In this document: positions 29,455-37,512 of the stretch, piece after piece
Numbering within the stretch: position 1 is the stretch's first letter
Layout: each line of letters begins with the position of its first letter
Source of the DNA: Psychrobacter sp. NZS113
GTDB lineage: Bacteria; Pseudomonadota; Gammaproteobacteria; Pseudomonadales; Moraxellaceae
NCBI RefSeq assembly: GCF_015864825.1
Contig: NZ_JADYWL010000004.1
Span: forward strand, 310,001 to 374,000
DNA: 64,000 bases
Direction: 5' to 3'
Position numbers and translations under genes: made by a program
The notes under the pieces: generated by a model
Seen by the model: the letters and a program-made list of their open reading frames with translations, nothing else
Database searches by the model: none
What the model was told of the DNA's origin: nothing

Positions 29455-30402
29455 ATGAAAGACGAAAAATTACAGAAAGCCCTCGCCCGCATGGGCCTTG
29501 GTTCACGCCGTCAGATGGAAGAAGTCATCAAAGCTGGTCGCGTCACTGTCAATAACGGCCCAGCAACCATCGGTGATCGTGTTGAACAAGGCGATGAGAT
29601 TCGCGTTGATGGCCGTCAGATCAAATACACCTCTGAAAATGAGAAGCGTCGCCGTGTTATCGCTTACTACAAGCCTGAAGGCGAAGTCTGCTCTGCTAAA
29701 GATCCAGAAGGCCGTCCAACCGTTTTTGAGCGTTTGCCAAAGCTGACTCATGATCGCTGGGTGATGGTCGGACGATTGGATATCAATTCAACAGGTCTGT
29801 TACTGTTTACCAATGATGGTGAAATGGCGCATCGCTTGATGCATCCCTCTGGTGAAGTCACTCGTGAATATGCGGTACGTGTATTGGGTGAAGTAACGCC
29901 TGAGATTGCCCGTGCACTAACGGCTGGCGTCATGCTAGAAGACGGCCTTGCAAAGTTTGAAGATATCAAAGACGGTGGCGGTGAAGGCGTCAATAAATGG
30001 TATCACGTCCAGCTAAAAGAAGGCCGTAACCGTGAAGTACGTCGCTTGTTTGAATCGCAAGGCCTAAAAGTTAGCCGTCTACTACGCACACGCTATGGCA
30101 CGATTGCTCTACCAAAAGAGCTACGTACTGGTCGCTTCTTAGAACTCGACAGAAAAGACATCAATACGTTGACCGATTTAGTAAGCTTGCGTCCTCGTTA
30201 TGGTACGGGTCTGCATGGCGCAGCGAAAGAGAAGCAAGAGCGTATCAGAAGCAAGCCGCTTAAAGCACGTCGCGCTACTGACAGCCGTAGCGATAGCCGC
30301 AGTGGTAGCGACAATCGCAACAGCAGCGCAAAACCTAAAAGCAGTGCTAGCCCTGCCAGCCGTGGTACGCGTAACACTCGTGACCGCAACGATAAGCGTT
30401 AA
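29455..30402 (+). CDS. rluB: 23S rRNA pseudouridine synthase RluB (RsuA/RluB/E/F family)
   Basis: A 315-residue enzyme that makes a pseudouridine in 23S rRNA (position 2605 in E. coli RluB). The N-terminal S4 RNA-binding domain (KALARMGLGSRRQMEEVIKAG) is followed by the catalytic GRLDINSTGLLLFTNDG with Asp109, and by EGRNREVRRLF. A C-terminal tail of about 60 residues is basic and Ser/Arg/Asn-rich, probably disordered and RNA-binding. The ATG at 29455 is preferred to the one at 29449 because AAGG lies 8 bases before it and only 2 before the other. RsuA is an alternative, but the length and tail fit RluB. Confidence 0.88.
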   Translation: MKDEKLQKALARMGLGSRRQMEEVIKAGRVTVNNGPATIGDRVEQGDEIRVDGRQIKYTSENEKRRRVIAYYKPEGEVCSAKDPEGRPTVFERLPKLTHDRWVMVGRLDINSTGLLLFTNDGEMAHRLMHPSGEVTREYAVRVLGEVTPEIARALTAGVMLEDGLAKFEDIKDGGGEGVNKWYHVQLKEGRNREVRRLFESQGLKVSRLLRTRYGTIALPKELRTGRFLELDRKDINTLTDLVSLRPRYGTGLHGAAKEKQERIRSKPLKARRATDSRSDSRSGSDNRNSSAKPKSSASPASRGTRNTRDRNDKR

Positions 30403-30404
30403 GT

Positions 30405-30511
30405 GATACCAAACCCAAAAAATACGATTAGCTGTGTCAAACTCGTTTAGTCTACCATTCGTAGTACTTGCACTTGTTTTCCTTGCTACTCTAATTTTTG
30501 CGAATGGTATC
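30405..30511 (-). repeat. Interspersed palindromic repeat, type B, copy 2
   Basis: A 107-base element, in inverted orientation to copy 1 (6850-6955) and nearly identical to it. The ends are GATACCA on the left and TGGTATC on the right. It starts 2 bases after the rluB stop codon, so it forms the rluB 3' end upstream of the terminator. Confidence 0.88.
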
Positions 30512-30529
30512 GTTTTAAAATGACGCATA

Positions 30530-30571
30530 AAAAAAGCTGCCAGTGATGAATAATCATTGGCAGCTTTTTCG
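30530..30571. terminator. Terminator between rluB and convergent hypothetical gene
   Basis: Arms AAAAAGCTGCCAGTGATGA and TCATTGGCAGCTTTTTC with one bulge and a short AATAA loop, and A/T runs on both sides, so it may work in both directions. Confidence 0.85.
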
Positions 30572-30614
30572 TGGGTCGTTTATAGCAAGTCGTGATAAAT
30601 CTCATAATCTAGGC

Positions 30615-31166
30615 TTAGCTATCATGACTATTGATGTAGTTTTTCATTACTCGTAATTCTTGCAACTGCTGCGTGTCCATTTGCGCCAGTAACTTATCTA
30701 AGCGCTGCTCAATATTATTTAACACGCTCTGTAATAATTCATTGGCTTCCGCTTCATTGTCATTACTTATATTATCGGCGCTTATATTTGTTAAATGGTA
30801 ATGACTGGCTAACATTTCTGGAAGCCGAGTATGCAGCATCTTATTCAATACAAACTGCTGCTCTGTTACCTCAGGCGTCTTATGCTGAGCTTGTAGCGCT
30901 GTTTGATACGCTTGATAGTGATTCACTTTTTCATCAATACGTTGCAGTTGGTGCAGTTGCTGCTCTGGCAGATTTTTTAGATGTTTCTTATTTAAACTTA
31001 ATTGCTGCCAACTGAGTTTGGATAATGACAATGGTGCATTATCATTCTGATAGACGAGCACACCTGGCGTAATACCAACAGCTTTATGGAAAGCTTGCCA
31101 GCCTTTTTTACCCAGATAAAAGGTAGTAACTGTCGTTACAATGCCAATGCCTATTAAGATGCTCAT
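30615..31166 (-). CDS. Hypothetical membrane-anchored protein (paralogue C of three)
   Basis: A 183-residue protein I do not recognise. One N-terminal hydrophobic helix (about 2-18) is followed by a hydrophilic, Gln- and Leu-rich helical region. The C-terminal 110 residues align by eye with those of the next two genes upstream: EQQFVLNKMLHTRLPEML, a His-Tyr pair, then LLQSVLNNIEQRLDKLL and a final MKNYINS. The topology is probably one membrane anchor with the helical part in the cytoplasm or periplasm (not decidable). It is separated from the next gene by 45 bases and likely co-transcribed with it. Confidence 0.65.
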   Translation of the reverse strand: MSILIGIGIVTTVTTFYLGKKGWQAFHKAVGITPGVLVYQNDNAPLSLSKLSWQQLSLNKKHLKNLPEQQLHQLQRIDEKVNHYQAYQTALQAQHKTPEVTEQQFVLNKMLHTRLPEMLASHYHLTNISADNISNDNEAEANELLQSVLNNIEQRLDKLLAQMDTQQLQELRVMKNYINSHDS

Positions 31167-31211
31167 ATATGCTTACTCTTCATTCTACCCTTTAATCACA
31201 AAATTCTGCAT

Positions 31212-31883
31212 TTATAGTTTAATATCTTCAGCACTCACATTTGTACCCGTTGGACTTTCAATCGCTTGAATATTTGCCTCATTACCGGCACTACTTACAC
31301 TGCTATCGAGCTTTTGAAACTCTGTATTACCAGCAGGATTATCAAAGCGCTTTTGTAGATAGCGGTTGGTCGCGAGTAGCTTTTGTCCATCTTGATGATA
31401 GGATGCATTAAGTAAATCATCAAACTGCGTATTAATCGTACTTAATACATCTAGCAGCGCCTCTTTACCAGTGACATTAGAATGCTTAATCTTGGTCGTG
31501 TCAGCGAGTGCACCATCCCTACCATCTAAGTCATGCAAACGGCGATAGTCCGCCACGGCAAGTGGCACATGCCTGTCCATCAGGTTTTGAATCATAATAT
31601 ACGTTTCGGTGACGGTATCTTTATCATCAATCTTTCCATCATTATTGGTATCACCATAAATGACACGTAGCTTCTCACCTTTTTCATTAATTTGGTCAAG
31701 AGCTGTTTTAACTTCAACAGGTAGACTCTTTTCAGGGATATAACCCAACTGCGGCATCGCTTTATATTCAAGCATTTTGGGCGCGGTGAATTTTTTGATA
31801 CCCCGATACCCTAGGTATAACCCAGCGACTGGCAACAGCCCATACAAAACAAACATGACAAACATCGCAGTAACTTGGGTCAT
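31212..31883 (-). CDS. Hypothetical membrane-anchored protein with EF-hand-like loop (paralogue B)
   Basis: A 223-residue protein of unknown function. An N-terminal hydrophobic helix (about 5-25) is followed by a short linker and the sequence Asp78-Thr-Asn80-Asn-Asp82-Gly83-Lys-Ile85-Asp86-x-x-Asp89, which meets the pattern of a calcium-binding EF-hand or dockerin loop. The rest (DLMD-like NLMDRHVPLAVADY, EALLDVLSTINTQFDDLL and NRYLQKRF) matches the corresponding parts of its two neighbours. AAGGA precedes the ATG. The calcium loop occupies the place of a linker in the paralogues. Confidence 0.65.
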   Translation of the reverse strand: MTQVTAMFVMFVLYGLLPVAGLYLGYRGIKKFTAPKMLEYKAMPQLGYIPEKSLPVEVKTALDQINEKGEKLRVIYGDTNNDGKIDDKDTVTETYIMIQNLMDRHVPLAVADYRRLHDLDGRDGALADTTKIKHSNVTGKEALLDVLSTINTQFDDLLNASYHQDGQKLLATNRYLQKRFDNPAGNTEFQKLDSSVSSAGNEANIQAIESPTGTNVSAEDIKL

Positions 31884-32101
31884 TAGACTGTCCTTATTAT
31901 TTAGCAGAATTTTGTGGCAAGCTTATTATTATTTTTGATACGTCTTGATGCTTAGGCCTTTCATATTTTAGAGTTGCTATTATTAAACAAAAAAATAAGG
32001 CTTTATTAAAGCCCTATATTGTTATGCATCATAGTGAGTCGATTGGATTTAATGGCACTTAGCTGTCTTAAATTGACAATGATCATCTAAGCCATTATTA
32101 A

Positions 32102-32890
32102 CTAACTTTTCGTCCGGCTTTTGACATAACGGTGTGTTGAGGCCAGACGATTCATTACCGTTTGATGCAGCTCATCTAGCAACTCATCAAGCTCATAATC
32201 AATCTCAAGAAACAAATCGGTCAGCATATCCCCTGCGGTCATCTTGCCTTGTACCATATTGTTTTTGGTACGATGTGGGCTGAACCGCTGTAGTTGCTCA
32301 TAATGATGCAGCGCTTCTGGAATACTCTCGGACACCAGCTTATCGATGACAAACTGACGCTCATTATGCTGCTGCTGTTGCTGCTCGTTGAGCTCGCTGC
32401 TCCATTCACGGTAGCGCTTTAACTTACCATTGATTCGGTCTAGGATTGCCACAGCCTCAATAGGCATGGCGTTTAGCGTGGCCTCATCCACCACATCAAT
32501 AAGCTCAGTCATAATCGGACAGCGTCCATGTTTGAGATACCATAAAGTATCTGGGTCAAAAGGAGGTCTATTGGTCGGGCGCATCTGAGCACGATTGGAC
32601 AAATAGCGATCAGTCAAAGGCGTGGGCGTTCGAATATCACTCACTTGTGCCAATGCATCACAAATACGGTTGGCACGTTCAGGCGGTGTCAATACAGAAG
32701 ACGTTCTATCAGCTTGCTCGCTGTCATTATTTATACTGTCATTATTCACACTAATATCAGTCGAGCTAATATCCGTCGAATCTGTCACTTGGCTGACACC
32801 CATTTCCTGAGCGTGCTTGGCCGCTTGTGTTGGCAAGTCATCTGGCGCTTGTCCAAATGATTGTAGTATTCTCGTCAAACTTACCACCAT
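32102..32890 (-). CDS. Hypothetical protein (paralogue A of three)
   Basis: A 262-residue protein of unknown function without a clear membrane helix. The N-terminal 110 residues are polar, Ser/Asp/Asn-rich and likely disordered; a glutamine run (QQQQQ) lies near residue 170. The C-terminal half, with ERQFVIDKLVSESIPEALHHY, LTDLFLEIDYELDELL and HRYVKSR, aligns with the two genes downstream. It is first in transcription order, 218 bases before the next. Start ATG has AGGTAGG upstream. Confidence 0.62.
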   Translation of the reverse strand: MVVSLTRILQSFGQAPDDLPTQAAKHAQEMGVSQVTDSTDISSTDISVNNDSINNDSEQADRTSSVLTPPERANRICDALAQVSDIRTPTPLTDRYLSNRAQMRPTNRPPFDPDTLWYLKHGRCPIMTELIDVVDEATLNAMPIEAVAILDRINGKLKRYREWSSELNEQQQQQHNERQFVIDKLVSESIPEALHHYEQLQRFSPHRTKNNMVQGKMTAGDMLTDLFLEIDYELDELLDELHQTVMNRLASTHRYVKSRTKS

Positions 32891-33036
32891 GACCTACCTT
32901 GCCTCTCATTCCGTGCACTCAAATTGAGCTCGTATTGCATATATTGATTCAATAACGTATCTTAACAGCTTTTTTTGGCACTGCCAGTAAGCAAAGTGTC
33001 AATATTCCTACTCTTCAAAAGAATAAGTACATTACT

Positions 33037-33639
33037 ATGAATGCGACTGACTATACTTCTGGCTTTTTACTTGGTCTATCGCTCATCTTAGCGATTGGAT
33101 CACAAAACGCCTTTGTACTTAAACAAGGCATTAAACGTGAACACGTCTTTTTCATCTGTTTATTTTGTGCCGTTAGTGATGCGTTATTGATCTCGGCAGG
33201 TGTTGCTGGATTCGGTGCTGTAACCGCTCGCTATCCACAAGCGGTAAATATAGCCCGACTAGCAGGCGCGCTGTTTTTGCTGGTCTACGGGCTACAAAGC
33301 TTATATGCCAGCGTCCGGCGCTCACATGCAATGACTGTCGATGGTCAGGTTGTCACTAGCTTAAAAAAAGCACTATTGCTATGCTTTGGCTTTACGTGGC
33401 TCAACCCGCACGTCTATTTAGATACATTGGTACTCGTCGGTATGGTTTCAACGGGTGCTAGTAGCAAATTGGCCTTTGGTGTGGGTGCTGTCAGTGCTTC
33501 GTTCTTTTTCTTTTTTGCATTGGGTTATGCGGCACGACTACTCAGACCTTTGTTTGAAAAGCCAAAAGCATGGAATATCCTCGATGCTCTAATCGGCATA
33601 TTGATGCTGTATTTGGCTTGGCACTTATATCATAGCTGA
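33037..33639 (+). CDS. argO: LysE/ArgO family amino-acid exporter
   Basis: A 200-residue inner-membrane protein with about five to six hydrophobic helices. FLLGLSLILAIGSQNAFVLKQGI at the N-terminus and FTWLNPHVYLDTLVLVG in the middle are strong LysE/ArgO motifs. The family exports arginine and/or lysine when they build up; the exact substrate is not decidable. No ArgP/LysG-type regulator lies next to it. The ribosome binding site is weak. Confidence 0.88.
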   Translation: MNATDYTSGFLLGLSLILAIGSQNAFVLKQGIKREHVFFICLFCAVSDALLISAGVAGFGAVTARYPQAVNIARLAGALFLLVYGLQSLYASVRRSHAMTVDGQVVTSLKKALLLCFGFTWLNPHVYLDTLVLVGMVSTGASSKLAFGVGAVSASFFFFFALGYAARLLRPLFEKPKAWNILDALIGILMLYLAWHLYHS

Positions 33640-33724
33640 TATAGAGTCAACCCTCTATGAACTGTATACTGTGTCAGTCTCCAAATTATATTGAGCCGAC
33701 TATAGTAGCTGAATGTACCCTGCA

Positions 33725-33762
33725 CAAAAAAACCAAACACGCTGAAACGTATTTGGTTTTTT
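33725..33762. terminator. Bidirectional terminator between argO and tmm
   Basis: Arms AAAAAACCAAACACG and CGTATTTGGTTTTTT (14 of 15 paired) with the loop CTGAAA. Runs of A and T on both sides serve the two convergent genes. Confidence 0.88.
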
Positions 33763-33802
33763 ATCTTTTTAGACAATACTAACTGTTAGCGATGCCAATT
33801 AT

Positions 33803-35185
33803 TTACGATGCTTTTTTGCGTTTTTTAGGCTTCACAAGCGACATATTCAAAAAATGCTCAAGCGAATCATCAAGAACATCTAACCAAGGCTCCGGTAACT
33901 CAGGAGATAATGTACCCGTCAATGTCGAACGATAGCCTTTCTCTCTAAAGGTCATGATATTGTCGGTTTTATCTTCTTGCCACTCTTTTAGGATTTCACC
34001 TTGCTTTTCTACCGCGAATTCTGGATAGTCTGTCGCATTGGTCAAATCACGGATATAAGCCGCCTGAAAGTCAATCGAATCGCTAACTGTGACACATTTA
34101 GCATAGGTTGCCACCCACTCTTGCTCATCGGCTGTCCGTGTCGCCAAGTCAGGTACGGCAACATCGCCCATCATAACGTCACGTGCATACCATGCTTGGG
34201 CATCAAACATATTGAAGGTGAAATACTGATCCTGCATACCTAAATAAATAAGCTTTGGATTGGGCTGCCAAAAGACACCTTTGTATAGATTTTCTGGATA
34301 CAAGCAGTTATGCGTCTGCAAGCGCAATTCGTCTGGCATAAACGGAAAGTGGAACAAATAACCAGTACACATGATAATAGCGTCAAACTTTTGACTCGTA
34401 CCATCAGCAAAGTGCGCCACGTCATCTTCAAAATGAGTGACTAAAGGAACCTCTTTGATACCCTCTGGCCAGTCATAACCCAGTGCTTGTGTGCGATAGC
34501 TAATGGTTACTGATTTGGTGCCATATTTATAACACTGCGTGCCAATGTCTTCGGCTGAATAGCTACTACCAATGAGTAAGATATCTTCGTCTTTAAATTC
34601 TAGCGCATCACGGAAATCATGTGCATGCAGGATACGACCTGGAAAAGTTTCTAAACCTTCAAAATATGGCATATTTGGCGTTGAGAAGTGACCAGTCGCT
34701 ACCACGACATAATCAAACTCTTCGACTTCTTGCTCATTGGTTTTATGATTCATCACCGTCACGGTGAATTTTTGTGTGTCATCGTCAAATGATACCCAAC
34801 GTACAGGGCATTCAAAACGGATGTATTTTTGGATATCTTGTTTATCGATACGCCCCATGATGTAGTCTTTTAAGACTTCACGTGGCGGGTATGAAGGGAT
34901 GGCTTCACCAAAGTGTTCATCAAACGAATAGTCGGCAAACTCTAAGCACTCTTTTGGACCATTGGACCACAAATAACGGTACATACTACCGTGGACGGGT
35001 TCACCGTTTCTATCTAAACCAGTACGCCAACTATAATTCCACATACCGCCGATAGCATTTTGCTTTTCATAACAGACTATTTCAGGTAAGTCGGTTGCAC
35101 CAGCCAATCGTGCCGCCTCAAAAGCGCGTAATTGTGCTAAACCACTTGGACCTGCCCCTAAAATAGCAATTCTTTTGTTACTCAA
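33803..35185 (-). CDS. tmm: Trimethylamine monooxygenase (bacterial flavin-containing monooxygenase)
   Basis: A 460-residue FAD/NADPH enzyme that oxidises trimethylamine to trimethylamine N-oxide and can oxidise other methylated amines, sulfides and indole in known homologues. The FAD site GAGPSG (10-15), the FMO signature FPGRILHAHDF (181-191) and the NADPH site GSSYSAED (206-213) are intact. MYRYLWSNGPKECLEFADY and GMQDQYFTFNMFDAQAWYARD are close to the Methylophaga enzyme as I remember it. The start is TTG at 35183-35185 with AGGAG 6 bases upstream. No TMAO demethylase or methylated-amine transporter lies next to it, so osmolyte or redox use is as likely as catabolism. Confidence 0.9.
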   Translation of the reverse strand: MSNKRIAILGAGPSGLAQLRAFEAARLAGATDLPEIVCYEKQNAIGGMWNYSWRTGLDRNGEPVHGSMYRYLWSNGPKECLEFADYSFDEHFGEAIPSYPPREVLKDYIMGRIDKQDIQKYIRFECPVRWVSFDDDTQKFTVTVMNHKTNEQEVEEFDYVVVATGHFSTPNMPYFEGLETFPGRILHAHDFRDALEFKDEDILLIGSSYSAEDIGTQCYKYGTKSVTISYRTQALGYDWPEGIKEVPLVTHFEDDVAHFADGTSQKFDAIIMCTGYLFHFPFMPDELRLQTHNCLYPENLYKGVFWQPNPKLIYLGMQDQYFTFNMFDAQAWYARDVMMGDVAVPDLATRTADEQEWVATYAKCVTVSDSIDFQAAYIRDLTNATDYPEFAVEKQGEILKEWQEDKTDNIMTFREKGYRSTLTGTLSPELPEPWLDVLDDSLEHFLNMSLVKPKKRKKAS

Positions 35186-35289
35186 AATTAACTCCTATGA
35201 TATTAGTTGTTCCTCCACTGTAACATATTTTTATGGGTTGTGTTTTTTCGAATACTTTTGGTGATTAATATCGTTATTTTAGACATAGC

Positions 35290-35328
35290 TATTCTATAAA
35301 AATCGCTTTTAGCCATTTTTATAGAATA
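35290..35328. promoter_or_regulatory. Perfect 14-base inverted repeat upstream of tmm
   Basis: Arms TATTCTATAAAAAT and ATTTTTATAGAATA around an 11-base loop. It lies about 105 bases upstream of the tmm start and 130 bases past the marC stop. No U-run follows the stem on either strand, so it may be an operator or an AT-rich RNA hairpin rather than a normal terminator. Confidence 0.5.
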
Positions 35329-35460
35329 TTTAGAAGTTTTGGAGAGTTTTAGAGGTTTTTAGCTGATAGGAGGAGTAAGCGGTAAGCTTTTTTTACAACC
35401 TAAAAATTGAAAGATCATTCTAAATATTTGAGGCAAGCATATAGGGAAGCAACCTTTTCG

Positions 35461-36102
35461 TTAAACCAAAGCAGGAAACAGCGTGCGTAGGCCATTAACG
35501 ATAATTTCGATAGAAACTGCCGCCAACAACATTCCCATAATTCTACTCATAATGTTGAGTCCCGTATCACCCAATAAACGGCTAATACGACCTGCTGCCA
35601 TCAATGCCAAATAACAAAACAAACTGATTAACAATCCAGCTATTAATATGGCCGATACTTGCAGTACGCCAGAAACTTGTGAAGAATAAATAATCACCGT
35701 TGAAATACCGCCCGGCCCAATCATCATTGGAATAGCGAGAGGGACAACGGCTGCTGCCATTGAAACTGGGGAGTCTTGTACATGATCGACATCGAAATTT
35801 TCTTGGTCAGGTTTAACTGGATTACCTTCACCATTCATCATATTTAGGGCAATCAAAAACACCAAAATACCACCCGCCAGCTGGAACGAACCAATAGAAA
35901 TACCCAATATTTTGAGTAATGACTCACCTGCTACAGTAAAAAAGCTAATCGTAATAAAAATCGTTAAACAAGCCACACGCGCGACTTTACGTCGGTTATT
36001 CATTGAATAACCGCGGGTCAAATCCAGAAATAACGTCAAAGCGCTAAAGGGATTAATCAGTACCAAAAAGGCTAAGATTATCTTGATGATTTCAGTATTC
36101 AC
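35461..36102 (-). CDS. MarC family integral membrane protein
   Basis: A 213-residue inner-membrane protein with six hydrophobic helices. LAFLVLINPFSALTLFLDLTRGYS at the start and AIPMMIGPGGISTVIIYSS in the middle are hallmarks of the MarC (UPF0056) family. The name comes from proximity to mar genes; no transport function is proven for the family. It stands alone, 370 bases from nadC. Confidence 0.85.
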   Translation of the reverse strand: MNTEIIKIILAFLVLINPFSALTLFLDLTRGYSMNNRRKVARVACLTIFITISFFTVAGESLLKILGISIGSFQLAGGILVFLIALNMMNGEGNPVKPDQENFDVDHVQDSPVSMAAAVVPLAIPMMIGPGGISTVIIYSSQVSGVLQVSAILIAGLLISLFCYLALMAAGRISRLLGDTGLNIMSRIMGMLLAAVSIEIIVNGLRTLFPALV

Positions 36103-36471
36103 TGAGCGCTCGCTTGTTTATTGATACAACTGCTGAAAAAAGTAAGGCCATCGTGCGAGTGCAACGATGACCCAGTATCTGACTAAAACAATATCTGATT
36201 AAAAATAGCATTATAGCTTATATTGTAACATAGGCAGATAAGCTAATAAAATCATTAACTTTGCTTAGCGCCTATACTCAATTCGAACCATAACTGTCAA
36301 ATGGGCCAGAAATGGCTCCCTCTTTGTCAAACTGTATCAAGTAACTTGCTAATATCTCGATACTATTTGTACTGCTTCCTGTACTACTTCCTTGCTGTAA
36401 TACTTTCCTTGTTTGGCTATCATTATACAAAAGAAAAGCAGAGTTTCTGGCATGTAAGCTTAGTCGCTGAC
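36103..36471. other. Intergenic region marC-nadC
   Basis: About 370 bases. A 62-codon reading frame on the plus strand overlaps the nadC 3' end, has no ribosome binding site and looks spurious. I see no repeat or clear terminator here. Confidence 0.5.
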
Positions 36472-37332
36472 CTATGCGCTAAAGTCTAGGCCAATATCCA
36501 ATGCAGTGGTACTATGCGTTAGATAACCCATCGCAATAAAATCAACGCCTGTCTGTGCTGCTGCTTCCACGGTAGCAGGGGTAATACCACCTGATGCTTC
36601 CGTTTTGGCTCGACCTTTACACATTGCTACTGCCTTTGATAATACCTCAGGTGACATGTTGTCCAAAAGCACCAAACTCACACCAGCATCTAACGCTTGC
36701 TCAAGTTGCTCTAAAGTATCTACTTCCACTTCCACAGGAATTAGATGACCAGCAAAATCTTGCGCTTGTTGAATGGCCGTTTTTATATCACCAGCGATGG
36801 CAATATGATTGTCTTTGATTAAGATAGCATCATCCAACCCTAGACGATGATTGCGACCGCCGCCGCAGCGTACTGCGTATTTTTGCACAACGCGCAAGCC
36901 TGGTATGGTTTTACGTGTACAAGTGATTTGCGCAGGGTATTGCGCCACACTGTCTACGATCTTTCTGGTATCTGTAGCAATACCACTGAGATGAGTCAAG
37001 AAATTGAGCGCGGTACGCTCAGCTGTCAGCAGATGACGGGCATTACCACTGACAATAGCTAATACTGTACCAGCATTCACCAATTCGCCATCATCTACTT
37101 GAGCGATAAATTCAATCTGAGAATCAACCAAAGCGAATGATAAACGCGCCAAATCCATACCGCATATCACACCTGCTTGCCGCGCCTTAATCTCTAGTTT
37201 TGCTTGCAGGTCAGCAGGGATAGTCGCTTGAGACGTTACATCACCTCGTCTGCCCAAGTCTTCAATCAAGGCAGCTTCAATCAGTGGTTTAAGTAATACT
37301 TCATCCAATGCTGGTTCTTTTTTAATTGTCAT
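36472..37332 (-). CDS. nadC: Nicotinate-nucleotide pyrophosphorylase (carboxylating)
   Basis: A 286-residue enzyme that turns quinolinate and PRPP into nicotinate mononucleotide with loss of CO2, the last step of de novo pyridine synthesis. TARKTIPGLR-like CTRKTIPGLRVVQKYAVRCGGGRNHRLGL, DDAILIKDNH and EASGGIT motifs are all present, covering the substrate Arg/Lys and PRPP residues. An imperfect copy of the palindrome found between nrtR and nadA lies 46 bases upstream of the start (37378-37398), so NrtR control is likely. Confidence 0.95.
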   Translation of the reverse strand: MTIKKEPALDEVLLKPLIEAALIEDLGRRGDVTSQATIPADLQAKLEIKARQAGVICGMDLARLSFALVDSQIEFIAQVDDGELVNAGTVLAIVSGNARHLLTAERTALNFLTHLSGIATDTRKIVDSVAQYPAQITCTRKTIPGLRVVQKYAVRCGGGRNHRLGLDDAILIKDNHIAIAGDIKTAIQQAQDFAGHLIPVEVEVDTLEQLEQALDAGVSLVLLDNMSPEVLSKAVAMCKGRAKTEASGGITPATVEAAAQTGVDFIAMGYLTHSTTALDIGLDFSA

Positions 37333-37377
37333 CTTTGACCCCTATATACGCATTACATTGTTGTCGATTCAATTTAA

Positions 37378-37398
37378 TTAAACTCAAAATGAGCATAA
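37378..37398. promoter_or_regulatory. Putative NrtR operator upstream of nadC
   Basis: Arms TTAAACTCA and TGAGCATAA around AAA; 7 of 9 positions pair, and the right arm plus spacer are identical to the perfect site at 38734-38754. It lies 46 bases before the nadC start codon, a typical place for repression. Confidence 0.6.
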
Positions 37399-37512
37399 AT
37401 ATAGCGTAAAGTTGACAGTACCGCAAGGAAATGAAGTATTTCATGCAGCTGCTAAAAACTGATAGTCATAAAAACACGAGAGCACTTACCGCTTATTTAA
37501 ACCTATTTGCGC

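Noticed and set aside
30178..30528. Minus-strand open frames opposite the rluB tail
   Set aside because: They come from the Arg/Ser-rich low-complexity tail and run into the type B repeat; no ribosome binding site.
36301..36489. 62-codon plus-strand frame between marC and nadC
   Set aside because: No ribosome binding site, overlaps the nadC 3' end and looks like chance in AT-rich DNA.
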